64,000 nt of DNA from Pseudo-nitzschia pungens (lineage: Eukaryota; Bacillariophyta; Bacillariophyceae; Bacillariales; Bacillariaceae). Below the pieces are notes generated by a model. That model had not been told where the DNA came from. It saw only the letters and a program-made list of their open reading frames with translations, and ran no database searches. The position numbers and the translations under genes are program-made. The stretch is from positions 806,001 through 870,000 of the forward strand of contig CM074763.1 of assembly GCA_037355855.1 (NCBI GenBank), in the 5' to 3' direction. Shown here piece by piece: positions 30,987-43,339 of the stretch. The stretch's first letter is position 1. Every line of letters starts with the position of its first letter.

Positions 30987-33900
30987 ATGCAGTCCGACGA
31001 GCGAGAAACGAAAGAGCCGGAGGATGAACGGCGGTCTCCTTCGAACACCGGAAAGTCGGCCGTATCCGCCGGCGATCTGAATCTGCCCGCATGGAACTCG
31101 GCCTCCACAAGCCCATCCAAGTCGACGAAAAGCGGTGCGAGGCCCCCGAAGGGTCATCGCGGTTCGAGACGGCGACACCAGAGCTCCTCGAAACGTCCCA
31201 GCTCGGATTCCACCAACTCGCAGCGGGAATGCGCGTGTGGTCGTGGCGTTGCTTGTTTCGGGATGACGCAAGCCTTTCGAATGCTGCAAGACCCGAGGTG
31301 CTACTTTGTGGAACTACCGCGGTACCGACCCGATCCACCCGCCTTCAAATACGTGTTTCGCAACAATTTGCGCCAGGCATATCTTCGCGAGCTGGTGCGG
31401 CAACATCCCACCAACGAGACACTGAAAGCAGAACTGGAAAATCCGGCGACGAATGTGCCGAAACAACGGAAGTATGTCGCCCTCCACCATTTCCATCCAA
31501 CCGTGATCCGGGCATTTTACGAAAATCCGCTCACCCTGGCGCAAAAGCACAAAGTTCCAATAAGTATTACGAAACACGAGCTTGGGGAACTGGGAACAGA
31601 GTGCCGGGACGAGGATAGAATATTATCGATCAGTGGCATTCCGACTGGTGGCTTCTACTTTACACCGAGTTATCCTCACGAAAAAGCGTGCAGCGACCTC
31701 AAAGTGCTCATTCAAGCAGTGCGGAATAAAATTGACAAGAAAAGCCCGACGAGGAGCAAGAGGAGAAGTAGCGACCCAAATGTTCCAACCGACATTGAGA
31801 TTACCACCACTCCCAAAAGAGACACCGCGAACGATTCCAAAGTCAAACCGAAACCGTCTCCATTTGTTGACGAAGAAAGGAAGAAAAAGGAAGGCGAAAA
31901 CGAAAGCGACAAAACAGAGCGTGCTCAAGGAAAGAGTGTCTTCAAGAATCGTGCCGTCAAAAACGATGTACGGAGTGGAGTGCTAGAAAGCGGCGATGAC
32001 GATTCTGAGGAGTTCGATAAAATTTGGGACAAGTCTTCCCGCAGAGAGATCGAATCCAGCGTGCTCAACGAAACCATTATTGAAGAAGAGGAAGATGCAA
32101 TAGCGGAAGAAAACGCGGATGAGACGAAAGAGCAACCAGAAACCGACGCAAAGTCCGCACGACACAAGAGGGAGTCTCTGTCGTCGCGACGATCTACCGA
32201 TCGACCCTGGGCAACTCCAAAGTATCGAAGAGACAGAGAAAAAATTGTCAAAAGAGTATCCGCAGCCGCCGATTACATTGATCCGAACAATATTGGTGAG
32301 CTAAATGATAAGCTTGCATCGACAACAGGAATAGTTGATGATGGGGAAGACATAGCACGCATCGCAGCCGATATGACAGTTCTCGCTCAGGATAAGTCTG
32401 CTCCAGCATCGCCGGTGTCGACTCCGTTGTCTCCGAGTCGAGACGTAAAAGAGCCGCCGTCCGTTCGCTTCTCCCCTCTTAGAACTCCATATTCTCCAAA
32501 TCGCCGTCCGACATCCGATGATGATACGATGTCGCTCGGCAGTTCAGACAGTGCTCTTAAGAATTACATTATGCTCGATCACCAACTTCCTGGGGCAGAT
32601 CCCACATTGCGAATACAAGTCCATAATGATTTGATTGCATGGGAATCAAAACGACGATCCGATCTTGCTCAACAACTTGAATACAACCGTGAGCGATGGA
32701 TGGCTGCATCCGACGTTTTGACAGATGGCATCGCAGAGGCAAAATATGCCGAAAGGTTGATTCTTGGCATTTCGAAAGCTTCCAGGCTTTTTGCCGACTC
32801 GCTGCGTGCAGTCTATGATGACAAGTTATTGGACGATAAGGGAAATGCTGTCAAGAGTTCGTTTATTCGAAATCGGCTCGCAAAACAACGAAATGGCGTT
32901 GAATACTCCATCGACAACGAAGATTCGAAGCAAGGATCGGGACTCGGCTCGGTCCTGCTGGATTCCATTGTTAGTGCACAATTAGATATAGCAGATGCAT
33001 TTGTTGAAAATTCTGACCACATGGAACAGGAAATTTTGCCCGAGATTACTGAACTCAAAAATGAGATTGAGAGTAACGCACAGAGACTTCAAGCTATCGG
33101 CGAAGCCGTGATTTCCGAGCTGAAGCAATCGGAAATTGAGGTGAAGAATATCTGGGGTGAGTACTACAATTTTACGAAAATATATCTAGTTTATTCGAAC
33201 CGCAAATCAGGAAACTGGACATTTTTGTCAGCATTCTCACGTTGAAACCGACTCCTGAATATTTTCCAGACGTTTTCGATGCCATGGTAACTGGCGACCT
33301 GATGGAATACACCACGCATGGTAGCTCGCATGGTGGAAGTTCTCACGGGGGAAGCCTTCATTCTTCTTCGATGAACACCGGAGGATCTGGTAGTGTACAT
33401 GGATTTTTAACTCCAAGGGATGAAAACGAAGCTCCAATCGTGTCATCGGCTAGTTCCCCTCTTATGAAGAGTTCATTCCATCAGCTTGGTCGCGTCGAAG
33501 ATGGTTGGCTGATAGAAATGTACTATAAATCAGCAGTTGCGTTTCAGCGATCTGTCTTTGGTGCAGCTGAGATGGAGTTCTGTAATCTATTCCAAGAAAT
33601 TTCAACCTTAGAAGAGATGCGTTTTAGAAAGCTGCATCAGTTCATGCTCGCATTCGCCCCTCGACAAAGAAGGCTCTTCAATAAGCTACCTGAACAGCTG
33701 AAAAACGTGTTAGAGAACATGGTAGGATTGCGCATTGACGAGGACTCGTTGCAAAAGGTTCTGGACGAATCAGTTAAGGATCGATCGAAAGACCACTTGA
33801 AAGGCTCAACAGCGCATAAGTCGTCGATCTTGAATCGATCAAAAATCAATGCACGAGTGGAAAATGTTGAAAACGATATTGAAGACATGGAAAAAACTTA

Positions 33901-34426
33901 CGGTAGTCCGTTTGCTAGTCCAATGATTCTACTTTCTAAAATGGTGGAATTGAAAGCCACTGGCTTGAAGAGTTTAGTAAACACGGCATGGAAACCATCT
34001 CTTTGTGTTGTGACATCAGATGGAAACATGTTGGTTTTTGAGACATCCGACAAGGCAAATACGCCACCGGAAGCGTTCAAGTCTCTGTATCCACGGATGA
34101 ATTTTGATGACCCGAACACTTGGATGACCGGGCGGAAAGTGGACATGGTAAAGAGTTTGACCCCAATGGTGTGCATTCGACTAACGAAGTCAACGTTAGC
34201 AGTATCACAACTGCGAAAGTCGCAAATAGAGATAACTGAAGAAGTTGACACGGTTGCTGGGTCTCGATTCATGAACGCAGTTAAATCAAGGGCGCAGCAA
34301 ACGAAGTGCACGTTGCGATTGCCGTCGAATACAGATGCTAGTGATTGGGTAAACTTGTTGCAAAGAATGAAAAAGGTGCTCAAAAGCCAAGCAAGCAGCA
34401 GGAGAGGTGCAGGGTTACGACATTAA
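30987..34426 (+). CDS. BAR/F-BAR-like protein with C-terminal PH-like domain (paralogue A)
   Basis: 1,108 residues in two exons, 30987-33156 and 33270-34426 (113-bp intron, phase 1, splitting the Gly/Asp codon of IWG|D). The ATG at 30987 (GCTGCCATGC) is the first in frame. Residues ~80-270 form an unrecognised folded region (CGRGVACFGMTQAFRML, YVALHHFHPTVIRAFYENPL, ISGIPTGGFYF). A charged disordered region follows. From about residue 530 a long helical region (HNDLIAWESKRRSDLAQQLE to ISELKQSEIEVKNIWG, then EMYYKSAVAFQRSVFGAAE and LHQFMLAFAPRQRRLFNKLP) has the look of a BAR/F-BAR dimer. The C-terminus has PH-like features: WKPSLCVVTSDGNMLVFE and a terminal Trp in SDWVNLLQRMK. It is homologous to the gene at 58138, including the intron position. 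A membrane-binding role is inferred. Confidence 0.7.
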
Positions 34427-36229
34427 ATAGAAATCTTCGATTACCTCTGAACTATTTCGCAATATTGATGTTTCTTAGTGTTTGAAAGAATCATCCTTCT
34501 GGGGAGTATAGACACAACCCACGCGAGAGCTCATTTACTAAGTGACTGATCATGCAATTAGAACGGAAGAAAGAAGTAAATTCAAAACACTCTATAACAG
34601 GAGTAACTGTGTCATGCCATTACCTCTTTCTTCAACCCATGAAGTAAATGCTGCATGGCAACCACCGATTACTAGGGGACATGGATGAGCAAAGTTGACA
34701 TAACTATCATTGCTGAGTAAAATGTCTTCTCTATCAAATTGTTCTAAGATAGTTCTTTCTGCGGAACGAATTGATTCCTCACTGTTTTTGCTTTGTTTCC
34801 TCACCTGCCCATAGTTTCCTTGTTGCACATTCATCCCAATGTCCACTCATTTAACGGTAAGCAAACGGAACATTTTCAACAGCATCCTGCCGTACTATAG
34901 CAGATAGTTAATCTGCTGGATCCCCAAAGTGAAGAAGAAACTCCCTACAATTGCTTACTCATCATGGTCTGGTAACAACGCGCCTGTGGATTGTATTACT
35001 AAGGAATTATTACTACTACTACTACTAGTAGTAGCAGAATTATTATTGCTTGATCAAATAATAATAATAATAATAAAGTTTGTGCAAGGCCTTTAAGGAA
35101 CGATGTGCCCCATGCTGTTTGGTTCCGGGTTTTCACTTTCTTTTTGTTCGATGATTTCTCAAAGAAAACAATTCTCAATCAATGGCAGGAACCAGACTGA
35201 ACTTGCAGAGACAGAGCCATACCGAACGCCCCTTGGGTGAGTATTAGTATCTTCCTTGACCTACCTCCAGCTTCGGTGGTCCATGGTGCCGGTGCTACCG
35301 ATCAGATGTTCTGAATTTTGATTTATGCTTGATTGATGCTTGATTGATTGAAAGGAAAGAATAGATCTTGCTTGATCTGATGGATAGTACGCAAGGTCCT
35401 CTGTGTTGATTGTACGAATACTGTAAGGTTAGGCAGTAATCTTACCGTATGGTTTTCACCTCTCGCTTCTACACATACCGTACGAGTAAGATTACCCGTA
35501 CGAAATACGATGTTAATGAGATCACGTACAGTATTACGAACTACTGTAGTATTAGTATTTACTAGGACTTCATAAGAAAGTACAAGTAACTTACTTCGTA
35601 CCGTACAGTAATTACGAAGTCGTGAATATCATCATCATTGTATTCATACCGTATTTTCTACGGATCATCACCTTCTACGAGCGAGTAAACCTTACTCCTA
35701 CATCCTACTGTAACCGTTCTTAAGGGTACTATACGTCACGTGCGTTGTGCAAGAGTTTACTTTCGATTTGTCGACGCAACGCATTGTAAGGTCTACAAGT
35801 ACCTTACTGTACATAAGACTTACTTAATGCCGTCAAAGTCACTCGAGTCAAAAATGCGACTCACACGATTGTCACCCTCTTTTGATCGGAACATGATTGG
35901 ATTCTTCCAATTTTTGCTACATGAATCTTCTTCCAGTAATTCCTATGTAGCGATTTATTAATATATACGTTTCGGTATAAATCTTCAATGATGATTGTCC
36001 AATATCCTCATTATCCTCATTTTTTCCTCTGTCTCATTTTTTAGTGTGATCGCTAAATTTCAATCTTTTCATACGTCTCCAACAAACACAGGAAGGAGTT
36101 TCCGAAACATTACGGCACCTTATTGGCATACAAACAAACGAGATCGAAATAGTGTTTTCTACGGAATTGATCATTATTACAGACTGACCATTTGCTAATA
36201 CCGGCTCCGACAAAGCAAGTCTATTTACC
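34427..36229. other. Long AT-rich intergenic region
   Basis: About 1.8 kb before the codon-biased gene. Contains TAC/TAG and AAT microsatellites at about 34995-35080 and a dense cluster of the intergenic motif vocabulary at 35425-35720 (GTAAGGTTAGG, GTAATCTTACCGTATGG, GAGTAAGATTACCCGTACG, GTAAACCTTAC). A minus-strand ORF of 84 codons at 34592-34846 lacks an ATG and is not supported. Confidence 0.6.
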
Positions 36230-37381
36230 ATGTTCACTCGTCTCGCAGTTCTCGCGCTCACTTGCGTCTTGGCTCAGGCCAACATCATCAACCACTCCAA
36301 TGGAGATATCTCCATGAAGACTCAAGCTGGACGCAACTTGGTCCAAAACGCCCGTAAGACAGCCCAGAACAACGGATACTCTGGATACTACGGAAATGTC
36401 AACGGTCAGTCCCAGTACACTGGTGACTACCAGGAAATTGACTGGAACAACATTGACATTAGCTACCTTGCCGGATACAGCGCCAAGTTCCAGGGATGCC
36501 ACCACGTTCAACAGTGGAACGACAACGCAGACGGCGAGGACGACATCAAGATCATGACCCAGCGTCTTGTCCGATTCCGCATGTGCCCTGCTGACTCTTG
36601 CTCTTCCACCTCTACCAAGGGTTGCGACTCCAACTACGGTGACTACATTGTTGACATGGAAACTTATGTTAATGCATACATGCAACAAATTCAAGAACAG
36701 TACATGAACAACAACCAGTACTACAAGAACAATGGCAACCGTCAACTTGCCAACCAGCAACAAAACAAGTACAACTTGAACTTCGAAGACTACTTGTCGT
36801 GTAGCCAGATGGAACTGAACAACAACCAACGCAACCGCGCTCGTGAATTGAGAGAGTTGAACGGAAATTACGCCAACTACGCTCAATACTACCAAAACGG
36901 TGACATGCAATACTACATTGGACCATACTGTGCCGAACAGGGTGGAGAAATCCGTCTCGGTGTTTTCTACGACGATACCTGTACTGTTGCTGCGGAAGAA
37001 GGTGCTGATATCTTCCAGATGGTCCACAACGGTATGAACTTGCCTTACTCCAAGTCTTCCATGGTTAACTTGCAATGCCAGAGCTGCGGAGGATACGGTG
37101 AAGTCAACGAGTTCTGCTCCAGCTTGTACGAAGTCGCCGGAAAGTGCGAGACCAGAATGAAGGTTTACTACCCCAACGAATCTGCTTGCTCTTACCTTGA
37201 GGGAATCAAGATCATTCGGGAGGATGGTGTCATCCGAACTTCCGCCACACGCAAGTCCACTGCCGCCGCTGTCACCACTGGAATCTTCCTCACTGGTGCC
37301 CTTCTTCTCTCCGGATATGTATACTACCTACGAACAAAGCTTGGACGTGCCAGAATTAATCTTGCTTCTTCTGGAATCTAA
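36230..37381 (+). CDS. Highly codon-biased secreted/type I membrane protein
   Basis: Family not named here. Single exon, 383 residues. It has a clean signal peptide (MFTRLAVLALTCVLAQA), an Asn/Tyr/Gln-rich lumenal domain with at least ten Cys (for example KFQGCHHVQQWND, RFRMCPADSC, GPYCAEQGGEIRLGVFYDD, LQCQSCGGYGEVNEFC), one C-terminal membrane helix (AAAVTTGIFLTGALLLSGYV) and a short basic tail. Codon use is unlike its neighbours, strongly preferring AAC, TAC, AAG, CGT and GGA, which usually marks very high expression. The upstream region is unusually long. The layout suggests an abundant endomembrane, cell-surface or frustule-associated protein; function is unknown. Confidence 0.8.
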   Translation: MFTRLAVLALTCVLAQANIINHSNGDISMKTQAGRNLVQNARKTAQNNGYSGYYGNVNGQSQYTGDYQEIDWNNIDISYLAGYSAKFQGCHHVQQWNDNADGEDDIKIMTQRLVRFRMCPADSCSSTSTKGCDSNYGDYIVDMETYVNAYMQQIQEQYMNNNQYYKNNGNRQLANQQQNKYNLNFEDYLSCSQMELNNNQRNRARELRELNGNYANYAQYYQNGDMQYYIGPYCAEQGGEIRLGVFYDDTCTVAAEEGADIFQMVHNGMNLPYSKSSMVNLQCQSCGGYGEVNEFCSSLYEVAGKCETRMKVYYPNESACSYLEGIKIIREDGVIRTSATRKSTAAAVTTGIFLTGALLLSGYVYYLRTKLGRARINLASSGI

Positions 37382-37862
37382 ACGAGAAAGTAGATGATAC
37401 AACGGTCGGGCTCTGGGAGAGTCGACTATGCGGCTTCTTAACTTGACAGTGGTGTAGTGAAAACGAGACGAAATGACTGCACAAAGAAATTTATATATAT
37501 CAATCCCAATTGGGAGTTCAATAAAATGTGTGACCTGTAAACAATTTAAAAAACTATCAATTTGTAAAAAAAGAAATTTTTGTAGAGTTTGTTGTATTTC
37601 CTCGTAAAAACCTAAAGACAGACACCAAGATCTTTCGTTGGCAAGGCGGCATTCTAGCAGAGGGATCCATCTAACAAAGAGTAACATCCACAGTTCTCTC
37701 GAAACCCCAACCCAGTCGGACTTCAGTTCGGAAGCGAGTCAAGTTGACTAACGTAGGGAAAAGATTCAGCATTGTCAGTTAGGGTTCAAAATACAGTGGA
37801 AAAACAAAGAATTCTTACACGATTTAGTCATTAAATTATATAATATTATCTCCTCAGAATGT
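37382..37862. other. Spacer between convergent genes
   Basis: The 3' flanks of the codon-biased gene and the GH81 gene. AATAAA-like sequences occur near 37520, and nothing else is recognisable. Confidence 0.55.
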
Positions 37863-40800
37863 TCAATTGTTACAACACCCCAAGAACACGCCGCTGTATG
37901 TGGGGCAACATTCCCCAGTAAGGTTTAATTCAGTGCAAGCAGGATTGTTCTCACAGGCTGATCCAGACGATGATTGTGAAGATGATTTGGGGTCGCTCTC
38001 CTTATGTTCGCCGCTTCGTGTGTCGTCGTCAAGTGTTATGTTGAATCCTTGTTGCTGGGTAATGAAGTATAAAACTTGGCTTTTGCTCAAAGCGGAATCT
38101 AACTGACTGCTCACGAGTGCATCAGCATCCTTCCATGCTTTGTTGGGGTCAATAATGGAATGGATTGACGCCGTGTAACCACGCCAAGCCATCTCTACTT
38201 CTCCACGGCCATTCATTAAAAATGGATATTCGTACTTGACATAATCTGCTCCAAAAAGCAGATTTGTCACGGCTGTAACGGGAATAACGTTTATCATATG
38301 AACATAAAGCGGGTCATCACCGAACCAAGTATTTACGTTGATGTCTAACATGCCAACGTTTCCCACCATGTAGTTCTCCTCTATTGAGGAAGGATACAAA
38401 TGTGGATGGAAGTATGAGTTATCACCTGTAATGCTTGACGGGATCATGTGCCAATAGTATTGAGTGCTCCGGATCTCTGTCGAGAGCAACAGCCGGGAAA
38501 AATCGGTGACCTCCGAAGCTATTTCTTCGTGTCTAATTAACGACCACAAATACGCTCCATAATAGCAATTAATCGCCTCACTCGAACTTTCTTGTGATTT
38601 GCCGTTTGCAAATGGAAACAGCCCCGTTGCGAAAGAATGCCCGTCAAACCATGACTTATGCCTAGACATTGGAAAAAATGTGCTGTCACGCTCGGTCCCT
38701 CGAGAACTCCCGTTTGAGGAATAAGCAATGTCATGGAATATCGCATCAACAGAGGCTCCAAATCGATCGATAAAGGTAGGGTCGATTCTCGCCATTACTG
38801 CAGATGCATATAAAAAGTATCCGTAGTGGAAGTGGTGGTCTTCATGGAATAAAAGGAAGTTAGGAACATAACCCGTCAGAATTCGTAACTAGAAATATCC
38901 ATATATATATGTCCCTTACAAGGATGATTCTTACCATTGTATCTACCATTTCCAAAATCCTCTCCGTTGTCAAGCAGCCCCTGCTTCGAACAAAGCCCTC
39001 CAATATTGGTGTCAAAGACAAGGGGGTCGCTCACATCCGAAGATAAGAACTTCTCCAGATACTTCGACAGTTGCATTGCTGCTTTGCTGAGAACGGTGGC
39101 CTCCTCTCCCCCCACGGTATTATTTCCATCTTTCTCGCTTTTCGTTTCTAACTTATCAGCAATGTGAGCCAGCTGTGCTAACCTAGCGACTTGTTTACCG
39201 TACCCATAAACATTTTCATCACCATTTGGTAAGACTTTGTTCAAATCATCCTCAACCTGCTGCAAAATGAATCGCTTGACATTTTCTTCTATGGTTTGGA
39301 CTGGGGCATCAAACTCCAAATCATAAAGTGGTTCATCAAAAGTCCAAGTGGATCCAACCACCGGAGTCATGGGTCCTTTTATGCATTCATAATTTACATC
39401 GAAATTCATGCCATCCAAGGTGTCAGATTCGGATATCACCTCGGCATGATGTGGCAAGGCCAACATCAGCAAATTTTTTGATGCTTGAGCAGCAACAGTG
39501 TTGCCGAGCATGGAACGCGTCTCGAAACGAAACGTGACAGTGGCATGACTTTTAGCTGCATCGATGGAGTTTTCGGTTCGCGAGGATGACGTCCCCGATC
39601 GATGCAATTCGTACGAGACATCTCCCCCTACTGGATAGACATCGGAATGATAAATAAGTCGCTTTACTCCTGTCGAAGTACTCAAGCTCTTTTCCCCGTC
39701 AGTATCAGGAATGTAAGCAAGCCGTATTACCCCAGTCACGGGGGCAGTGGTGGATATTGTCGTCATAGAAATCTTGTCGAAAACTAAGTTCATGGGTTCT
39801 GATGCAAACATGAACCAACTGACACCTTCCGGTGTTTTGAAAACGAATTGAACTCCGCGCATTGTCGTTTGCTTCGGATCGCTCCTCTTTGAATCGAACG
39901 TTGAGTGTGTAACAAAGAAGTAAAAAATATTATGTCAGATCACGAATGTCTTGAAAACGTCTGCGAAGTTACATTACTGTATGTATGATTCCGGAGAAGC
40001 AGGATGCGAAAAAGTGAGACGGCGCACTACACAGGTGATTTCTTCTTACATCGATACTGCAAACTCCGAACAAGCTTCGTGCCCCATTAACTCCGTTGTC
40101 TCCTATCAAGTCAGAAAAATCTTCATCGTCATCCCCTGGGCACTGAACATCGCTGAAAATACTGAGTGGTTTGAATACTGGTGTCTGTTTCGTGTATGCA
40201 ACAGTGATGTAGGGACTTCCTTGAACCAATGACGTCTCCCATTTGCTATTGGGCGAGGACGACGAGAGAAATTCCAATGTTACACTGAGTGGGTCATAGT
40301 CCGCAATCTGGCGCTTCTTGATTTCTTCTCGGACCGAAAGGATCATTTCAGGAATGAATGCATCTTGTACCGATTTGCTACGTGTCACTCGATGCGCGGC
40401 GGGGTATGAGACCTTCAGGGACGATGAAGACCATCGATACGCAAAAGGATAGACCACAACAGGGTACGACATTTCGCTCCCCTGGGGAGGATCTACGACC
40501 AGATTCGTCCAAAAGGCTCCGGTTGGAAACGGGAGTGCAAACGACTGTGAAGGTTGGGCCTGATCATTTTCACCATCGCTCTTAGCGGGAAGCCCCGAGC
40601 CATCGCGAACCAAATGGGGTGCAAAGAGATCCATGTTTATGAAACTTTCCACAGGGTCACCAAAGTCGGCTCGGTCCACTTTGGGAAAGGGCATCACGAA
40701 TGATTGAGACAGATGCGGAACATTGCTTTGCTGTGTTGGAATGAGGAGAACAAGAAGGGTCGCAAAGACCCCAACAACCAGTATGAAATTCATTATGGGA

Positions 40801-41123
40801 CTGCATGATAAAAATGTGTTTGTTGTCATTGGTGGTGGTGGTGGTGAGGGCCTGGCAGGTTTCGTTCTCCGGTTCATGCTTTCGTCATCGATAAGTAATT
40901 CTCGCTGGTATGCTGCATCGTCGTCGGTACCAGTTGTGTGATTATCGCATTCATTATCGGTGGAAATCAACTCTTCTCCAACCAACGAGTCTTGCTCATC
41001 GCTGTGAAAACTCGCCGGAGGAGTTGTCCCCGTTGTGGTGCTGCCATAAAAGTAATTGAATTGAGGTCGCGGTGAACGTTGGTATGGAACAGTCAAAGGT
41101 TCACTCTCACTTTTCTTTTCCAT
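37863..41123 (-). CDS. GH81 endo-1,3-beta-glucanase, membrane-anchored
   Basis: Predicted hydrolase of beta-1,3-glucan, which in diatoms points to chrysolaminarin or callose-like wall glucan. Three exons: 41123-40050, 39886-38935 and 38839-37863, 1,000 residues; phases agree. The ATG at 41123 is the first real start. The N-terminus is cytosolic and Ser/Pro-rich, then one signal anchor (NFILVVGVFATLLVLLIP). The GH81 N-domain follows (SFALPFPTGAFWTNLVVDPP, YPVVVYPFAYRWS). Splicing gives FGNGRYN joined to DHHFHYGYFLYASAVMARID, the family's catalytic-Asp region, and exon 3 carries RHKSWFDGHSFATGLFPFAN and GKSQESSSEAINCYYGAYLW with the catalytic Glu cluster. The C-terminus is Cys-rich (CTELNLTGECCPTYSGVFLG). 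An alternative acceptor at 38892 would introduce a stop and is rejected. Confidence 0.88.
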
Positions 41124-41953
41124 GCTAACGACCTGCACTTGGTGCCTGTTCTGTTTTTGACAATATTGCGTTCTGACTCTGCAGAACGATGTTGTATCTT
41201 ACTTCTGTTGCACTTCTTGTTCCGCAAACGTATGGTGGTATGGGCATGCTTGGATGAAGTGTTTGAACAACAACAACAACAACAATATTATGATATCAAA
41301 ACAGCAATAGATTCGATCCTGTCGTTGTGTGTATTGCAGTTGGTCGACTGACGCTTGCGATCACTATCCGAACGATTTTTTTGCCGCGTTCCTTAAATTT
41401 GCACTCGGAGTATCCGCAGTGTCAGGCCGAAAATACCTAGTGCACTCGTCGCATGGCTTTTTTGAGACGAGTATCGTATGTTCATACTTTTACGTTGAAC
41501 TTTCGGTATGATATCTACTTAGTCACATCGTACGGTACGTATGTTTTCATGGCATGGGGATACGTGTGGCACACCGCGCACTCAAATTCGACTGCGTTGT
41601 ACCGTAGAGGCTCGTAGGTACTTGACTTCATAACGTACTATGTACGGTACGGTATGGTACGTAATCTCGCTCGTACAATGGTCTCTCTTTATCCTTAAAA
41701 GTACGAAAGGGTTTAGGTTCATTTTGCTGGCAGAGGGAGGATGAACAAAAAATCCAACAATCCATCCAACCATCAACCGGCATCACCTTACTACCGATCA
41801 ATCTACCGGTAAATCTTACCGTAACCTTGCTGTATTACGTAATTACCACTACTTCGTACTTTTTCTTTGGCCGTCGGATACCGGTACGGTAGCGCTTAGC
41901 GAATGTTATTCGAAAGGTTCTGCAATAGAGTGTTGTGGGAAAAGCCAAGAAAA
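41124..41953. other. Divergent intergenic region
   Basis: About 830 bp. A CAA microsatellite lies at about 41265-41285, GTACGGTACGGTATGGTACG at about 41642, and a motif cluster ATCTACCGGTAAATCTTACC/GTAACCTTG at about 41797-41830. No coding signal was found. Confidence 0.6.
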
Positions 41954-43339
41954 ATGGTAGTAAAATATCAATGGATAAAAGCTGTGCTGACACTGGCCTG
42001 CATATGGGACGGCGTTCAATCCTTCGGAATTGATCGGATTGCCCACGGAACACGGCAGGGAGGCCCAATAGTAGTCGGACGCTCGACATCGAGCCTTCTC
42101 GCGTCCGAATCGTCGTTGGGATCGTCGTCGGAGAAAGAGCTATCGATATGGGAAAATCTGGCGCAGCGAATTTATCCGGACGCCGATTTATCGGAAGATT
42201 TTGCACAAACGAAAGCCTATACCAATGCGGTTTCACTGCTCCGAGTGGGGATACCGTCGCTGTTCCTGTCGGGTTCGGCAAAGATCTCGTATCCGTACAT
42301 AGCGATTGCATTGGCGAATGCGATCGACGACTCCGGTGTATTTGCTGTTGTATCCCAAGATGCCAGCCAGTACATCCAAAACATTCTTACCACATCGGGT
42401 TTGACTTTTTCCATTTTGGTGGGGCAAACCTACTATTTCATGTATCAAGTACGTGAGCTATAGTGCTGAAGAGAGAAACGAACGATGTCGTGTGTCGGAT
42501 TTTTTGTCGAGCACTTCAGGTGTTCATTGGGTTTGAAATAATGCCATTGTGACGTTCACAAGAACACGTTCGTCGCGGCCGAACTATCGCTGCCATCGCA
42601 TCGTTGTCTAACCTTTTTGATATCGTTTTTTTTTTCTTGTAATGTAAAACGCACACCGAAGCAACAAGAAGCAATTTATCTGGCGCTCTTTGAAGAAGTT
42701 ACGATGGCCAAATCATTGTTGGAACAGGTCGCACTCGTGTCACAAGGCCGCGAGAGGCTGTACGAAAGGATTTTGGCATGCATACAAGATTACGTTCGAA
42801 ACGATTTGACGAAATTCAACGACATCGAACCGTCCGAATTGATCTCGAACCGCCCCGTCGACGATCCATTGGAACAAATCTTGTACCTGACAAGTGTCGG
42901 AGAACCCTCTTTGGTATACCAAACCGTGCGTTCCCTTCGGCAGGCGCGGTCGGCTCGGCTTGGAGCCTTGCAACGAAAGCTTCCAATGTTGCAAGTTGCC
43001 CTGTTGTGGACCCTAGCAGCCATTGTGTTGTTCACGTTTCCTTTGTTGGGTGCTGGCTCCCAAACGATCGGAGGCCTCGGAATTCTGGAGGTCCAGTCCT
43101 GGTACCTAGGATTCATCGTGCTCGGAATCTCGGTCACCATGGGAGTCGTAGAGGAATTGAGGCGGCCCGCGCAAGTCGGTGCCTACAACGCGCAGGCGGT
43201 TCTGAACGTGATGGTGCAGGGCTTGGACGAAGAACTCGAACAGCGCTTGAGCGGAAAGATTCCGATAGCTTCTATGTATCCGGAAGACTGGTCGATGGAT
43301 CCATCCGTAGATAGTGATGGTTACTTGGGACCAGAATGA
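41954..43339 (+). CDS. DUF4239 plastid membrane protein
   Basis: 390 residues in two exons, 41954-42448 and 42662-43339 (213-bp intron, GTACGT to CGAAG, phase 0). The start at 41954 opens a signal peptide (WIKAVLTLACIWDGVQSFGI) with a QSFG plastid motif; an upstream in-frame ATG at 41903 would bury it. After the transit region come ISYPYIAIALANAI and a helix, TSGLTFSILVGQTYYFMYQ, joined by splicing to QQEAIYLALFEEVTMAKSLL, then LVYQTVRSLRQARSARLGAL and two terminal helices (LQVALLWTLAAIVLFTFPLL, SWYLGFIVLGISVTMGVVEE). This pattern matches DUF4239, a family with bestrophin-like topology in plant and algal plastids. Ion-channel activity is only a possibility. Confidence 0.65.

Noticed and set aside
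34592..34846. 84-codon minus-strand ORF
   Set aside because: No ATG start and no domain; lies in AT-rich intergenic sequence.
38876..38934. GH81 exon 2 running to its own stop, or splicing to the acceptor at 38892
   Set aside because: Both give a wrong frame; the acceptor at 38840 yields the family's RYNDHHFHYGY sequence.
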